Source of the DNA: Bog-473 sp963751335
GTDB taxonomy: Bacteria > Actinomycetota > Acidimicrobiia > Acidimicrobiales > RAAP-2
Length of the DNA: 64,000 nucleotides
Assembly: GCA_963751335.1 (NCBI GenBank)
Contig: CAVVUB010000004.1
Location: forward strand, 551,631-615,630
Reading direction: 5' to 3'
Shown: positions 63,267 to 64,000 of the stretch, one piece after another
Numbering within the stretch: position 1 is the first letter of the stretch
Layout of the letters: every line of letters starts with the position of its first letter
The notes under the pieces: model-generated
Told to the model about the DNA's origin: nothing
The model's input: only the letters and a program-made list of their open reading frames with translations
Databases searched by the model: none
Position numbers and translations under genes: made by a program

Positions 63267-64000
63267 ATGGGGAATCCAATGCGTACAAAAGGTCTTCGTC
63301 GCAATCTGCGTACGGCTCTGGCCGGGTCGTTGGTGTTCGGAGGACTCACGACGATTTCCTTGGCCGCGACGAGCGCCTTGACGCAAGGCACCTCGTCAGC
63401 CAGCACCGAGTCGTTGTTCACGTCGACCGGCACCGGATTCGTTACCTACCCGACCGTGCCTGTCATCCCCTCTGACGTGTGTTTCGTGGAGATCACCGCG
63501 ATCGGTGGCGCTGGCGGCGGCGCCGACGGCGCCGACGGCGGCGCCGGGGGGTCAACGACCGCCCGCATTCCAGTGACTCCGGCTGAATCGCTCGCCGTCG
63601 AGGTGGGTGGCGCCGGCGGCGCCGCGGAACGGCACCGACGGAGGCACTGGCGGGGTCGGAGGTGGCGGCGGCGGTGGCGGTTACGGCGGCGGCGGCGGTG
63701 CGTCGGTCGTGTCGTCTTCGGGCATACCTCTTGTTGTGGCCGGCGGGGGCGGCGGCGGCGGCTTTGTCACCCACATCCAAGGCGTCAGCATCTACGACAT
63801 CGCCGGTGACGGCGGGGGCGGGAACAACGGCGGCGGCCAAGGCAGATTCACCTTCGATGAACTCTTCGCCGACGGCGGCGACGGCGGCGACGGCGGATAC
63901 TCCGAGGTCGGCCAAGATACTCCCCCCAACAACGGCGACGGCGGCGGAGGGGGCGGGGGCTTCTCTGGAGGAGTCGACTTGGGGGGCAGCGGTGGCAACG
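63267..64000 (+). pseudogene. Exported glycine-rich protein, frameshifted, C-terminus off the right edge
   Basis: ATG 63267 (or 63279) gives a signal peptide: LRRNLRTALAGSLVFGGLTT then ISLAATSAL. A domain with VCFVEITAIGGAGGGADGAD and TPAESLAVEVGGAGGAA follows. Near 63628 the frame shifts and continues NGTDGGTGGVGGGGGGGGYG, VVSSSGIPLVVAGGGGGGG and FADGGDGGDGGYSEVGQDTP to the window end. It resembles the Gly-rich protein at 60521-61653 in its VEITAIGGAGG/YIIGAGGGGG motif, so the two are probably related surface or secreted proteins. Confidence 0.6.

Noticed and set aside
1..64000. CRISPR array
   Set aside because: No regularly spaced identical short direct repeats with unique spacers were seen; the repeated HNH-element sequences are long, dispersed and contain coding sequence.

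Overview
The window is high-GC DNA from an actinobacterium, most plausibly a member of Acidimicrobiia or a related uncultured lineage. This is an inference from protein style: CsbD, PRC-barrel and STAS stress proteins, S9 peptidase, PF10118-type metalloprotein, TetR and IclR regulators, frequent GTG starts, ATGA/GTGA gene overlaps, and a recombinase-in-trio (RIT) element. No rRNA or complete tRNA gene was seen.

Layout. 1-6 kb: an enolase-superfamily dehydratase running off the left edge, divergent from a compact operon of a PoxB-like thiamine-diphosphate enzyme, a small membrane protein, a gluconate-2-dehydrogenase subunit-3-like protein and a GMC oxidoreductase. 6-17 kb: small stress, envelope and redox genes (STAS, PRC-barrel, DUF1345-like, small lipoproteins, formaldehyde-dehydrogenase-like ADH, HAD phosphatase, CsbD) mixed with relics (frameshifted CsbD, truncated SDR, flavin-reductase-like and heme-oxygenase-like fragments, a broken DUF2231-Rieske gene). 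17-30 kb: a mobile-DNA island with a complete IS1380 element (CTAG at both ends), an IS256-type element whose transposase is split by a RIT element with 92-bp perfect terminal inverted repeats, IS21 and IS110 remnants and a complete IS3 element, plus one intact S9 peptidase. 30-37 kb: a solute-binding protein, a frameshifted alpha/beta hydrolase, a broken sulfatase and a broken paralogue of the solute-binding protein, interspersed with copies of a small HNH-endonuclease element. 37-42 kb: DUF4345 protein, TetR regulator, PF10118 protein and two decayed toxin-antitoxin-like loci.

42-57 kb is the most coherent metabolic region. A Rieske oxygenase with a small partner and an IclR regulator diverge from a long operon: SDR, sulfotransferase, alkylsulfatase-like MBL hydrolase, TIM-barrel isomerase, zinc-type dehydrogenase, double-CMD protein, hydroxyisobutyrate-dehydrogenase-like enzyme, solute-binding protein, CysD, CysN-CysC fusion and TauD/TfdA dioxygenase. 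Activated sulfate (PAPS) production, sulfate transfer, possible sulfate-ester cleavage and oxidative steps are thus encoded together. I read it as a candidate sulfation-dependent catabolic pathway. 57-64 kb: another HNH element, a frameshifted second IS256-like transposase, an integrase relic, and exported glycine-rich proteins, the last running off the right edge.

A recurring oddity is the number of one-base frameshifts in otherwise well-conserved genes. Some loci (sulfatase, solute-binding paralogue, csbD relic) look truly decayed. Others (cysNC, sulfotransferase, TauD, TetR, IclR, RIT protein B) look intact apart from one indel, so either widespread recent decay or residual sequencing indels must be considered.
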